Assembly (NCBI GenBank): GCA_031556255.1
Contig: JAVBTI010000054.1
Span: 1 to 14,457 of the forward strand
DNA length: 14,457 nt
Source of the DNA: JAIRQX01 sp031556255
Lineage (GTDB): Bacteria > Chrysiogenota > Deferribacteres > Deferribacterales > JAISNW01
Reading direction: 5' to 3'
The notes beneath the pieces are model-generated. The model did no database searches and had not been told where the DNA came from. It worked only from the letters and a program-made list of their open reading frames with translations. The translations under genes were made by a program, and so were the position numbers. Positions 13,096 through 14,457 of the stretch are shown here, one piece after another (the stretch's first letter is position 1; every line of letters begins with the position of its first letter).

Positions 13096-14390
13096 GATAA
13101 AGCCTTTTTTTCACAGTAGGACACGCAGCTCCGGCAGCCGGTGCACAGCTTGCCGTTTATGTGTATGCCGTTTGCCTTGCGTATCAGCGCCGGGCAGCGG
13201 GAGCCGTCCGCGCAGCCGGGGTTTGCGTTGTTCAGGTAGCATACGCATTTTTTTATATTGTTCTTTATTTTGGCATACTTTTTAATATTGTTGCAGCTAT
13301 AGGGAAAAGTCGCATTTTTAAGTATTTTCAACTTCGACGGGCTGCTGGCGGGCGGGAAGGGCGCTTTTTCGCCGCAATCGTTCAACAGTATAAAGGTGCC
13401 GTTTTCCATAAGCGCATTTCTGATCGGCAGTGCTTCGCTGAGGTTGCCGACAAAAAGAGTCAGCACATTCAATTTTCTGCTCACTATGCCCAGGTATTCC
13501 ATCATGCTGACCTGCTCTATGGGGTAGGCATGCTTCGCCGCCTCGCATTGTACTGATGTGAACACAATAACCTCTTTCAGCGGCAGATTCGCATACATTG
13601 CGGCAAATGGGCAGCCGGGGCAGAGGTAAGTTTTGGTCTCCACGGGCTCCGGCGTGAGGGCAGGTGTTAATTCTATATCCATATCGTGCAGAATATGGAT
13701 AAGTTTGTGGAAGAAAGGGAGATCCGTATCGGTAGTGCTGATTGATCTCAACCCCTCAAACAGCGCCCGCTGCTCAGGAATATTCACGGGGAAAATATAG
13801 GGGGGAAACTCTTCATCGGGCAGCCCGAAGGCCAGTTTTGCAGGCATTGCGGACTGCGGGAAAGACGTCCGCAGAGCGGAATAAGCCGCCAGCAGCTTCT
13901 GTTGTGCGGGCTGTAGTTCGCGTTTTGCGGCGAAAGTGCTGCCGTTAAGATAAGGCGACACTCTGTCCAGATCGCCTGACGGAAGCGGTTCCGTCATATA
14001 GTTGTTCAGGATGTTTGCCGCTATAATTATCTGTACGGGCATGTTTGTATCGGTGGATACTTTTATGGCTCTGGGAAAGATATCCGCCATCTGCTCCGGC
14101 TTCCGGCAGAAGAAAGCGGGGGTTTCGAGCTCGTCCGGCAGGCGTGTGCTGATAAGCAGGCAGATCCCGCGCAGGGGCCGGTCGTTGAAAATCTTGGGGA
14201 TACGGTGGAAAAAGCCGATCACCTTATTTCCGACGGCTGCTGAGGCCAGCATGTACTGCAGGGCGTTTGGCGCCTGCATACGGAAAGTGCCGGGGATTGC
14301 CAGAGGAAAATTATCTTCCACATAGATGGTGGAGAAGTTCATGCCCTGAATATACGATATTAACGATTCGGTACTGTTAATTATAGTCAT
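13092..14390 (-). CDS. Diverged IorA-like protein with C-terminal ferredoxin domain
   Basis: IorA oxidatively decarboxylates aryl pyruvates using thiamine diphosphate and passes electrons to ferredoxin. This 432-residue protein follows that plan in reduced form: an N-terminal pyrimidine-binding-like domain (NSTESLISYIQGMN; ASAAVGNKVIGFF), a middle part with LCPGCPFAAMY (Cys257, Cys260) like the IorA CPGCPH motif, and a C-terminal ferredoxin domain (Cys382, 384, 393, 399; then Cys416, 419, 422, 426 as CTGCRSCVSYC). The TPP/Mg motif expected as GDS/GDG-N reads GNLSEA...NDCGEK, and the G-D-I-G-C segment reads TSVQC. It is some 150-200 residues shorter than typical IorA. The ATG at 14390 is preferred over TTG codons at 14426 and 14420, although none has a good Shine-Dalgarno site; an in-frame TGA lies upstream. 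Confidence 0.6.
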   Translation of the reverse strand: MTIINSTESLISYIQGMNFSTIYVEDNFPLAIPGTFRMQAPNALQYMLASAAVGNKVIGFFHRIPKIFNDRPLRGICLLISTRLPDELETPAFFCRKPEQMADIFPRAIKVSTDTNMPVQIIIAANILNNYMTEPLPSGDLDRVSPYLNGSTFAAKRELQPAQQKLLAAYSALRTSFPQSAMPAKLAFGLPDEEFPPYIFPVNIPEQRALFEGLRSISTTDTDLPFFHKLIHILHDMDIELTPALTPEPVETKTYLCPGCPFAAMYANLPLKEVIVFTSVQCEAAKHAYPIEQVSMMEYLGIVSRKLNVLTLFVGNLSEALPIRNALMENGTFILLNDCGEKAPFPPASSPSKLKILKNATFPYSCNNIKKYAKIKNNIKKCVCYLNNANPGCADGSRCPALIRKANGIHINGKLCTGCRSCVSYCEKKALS

Positions 14391-14457
14391 GGCGTTAGGT
14401 ATAATATGATTAACATCCAAATACAAGCGAAATCTAAAGGGTATAAAGGGTCAGATA

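Noticed and set aside
1..14457. CRISPR arrays, rRNA genes, toxin-antitoxin pairs, prophage genes
   Set aside because: I looked for regularly spaced repeats, rRNA motifs, small paired antitoxin/toxin frames and phage proteins on both strands and found none.

Overview
The window looks like a chromosomal segment of a Gram-negative, flagellated, anaerobically respiring bacterium. The signs are FlgF/FlgG/FlgA, a Tat-exported DMSO-reductase-type molybdoenzyme with its four-cluster ferredoxin subunit, a Pta-AckA acetate module, a nickel regulator and an indolepyruvate-oxidoreductase-like pair. The mix would fit a member of the Deferribacterota, but that is a guess from gene content. All placements rest on reading motifs by eye; no database search was possible.

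Layout. Positions 1-130 are the edge of an IS3-family insertion sequence (start of a minus-strand transposase OrfA plus its terminal inverted repeat). The IS ends within a few bases of the terminator (138-174) of a minus-strand tRNA-Lys/tRNA-Glu pair with a strong sigma70-type promoter (378-406). A minus-strand nikR follows (435-842), then about 340 bases with no convincing gene but several strong hairpins. From 4247 down to 1182 lies a minus-strand flagellar operon: an unrecognised lipoprotein, flgF, flgG, flgA. It is preceded by a near-perfect sigma54 promoter (4270-4285), which also settles the start of the lipoprotein gene. Diverging from it on the plus strand is a two-gene dmsA-dmsB-like operon (4498-8596), closed by a clear terminator and lacking a membrane-anchor gene. 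A periplasmic Cu/Zn superoxide dismutase gene (8776-9297) follows; its promoter -35 hexamer lies inside a small intergenic repeat, and a degenerate inverted copy lies on its other side. The rest is minus strand: pta (12381-11392), ackA (11371-10124) and a tsaC/sua5-like gene (10127-9540) as one operon, and a translationally coupled pair (14390-13092 and 13095-12640) resembling a strongly diverged IorA-IorB.

How the genes work together. Pta and AckA interconvert acetyl-CoA and acetate with ATP gain. The Dms-like enzyme should be a periplasmic terminal reductase; its B subunit passes electrons to the molybdenum subunit. Both subunits have altered iron-sulfur motifs: the A subunit lacks the usual first Cys of its cluster and has an extra Cys, and the B subunit has Leu in place of one Cys, predicting a [3Fe-4S] cluster. 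The most novel item is the IorA/IorB-like pair. It keeps gene order, coupling and a C-terminal ferredoxin domain, but has lost the glycine-rich GGQG-type motif and the thiamine-diphosphate-binding motif expected of active enzymes.
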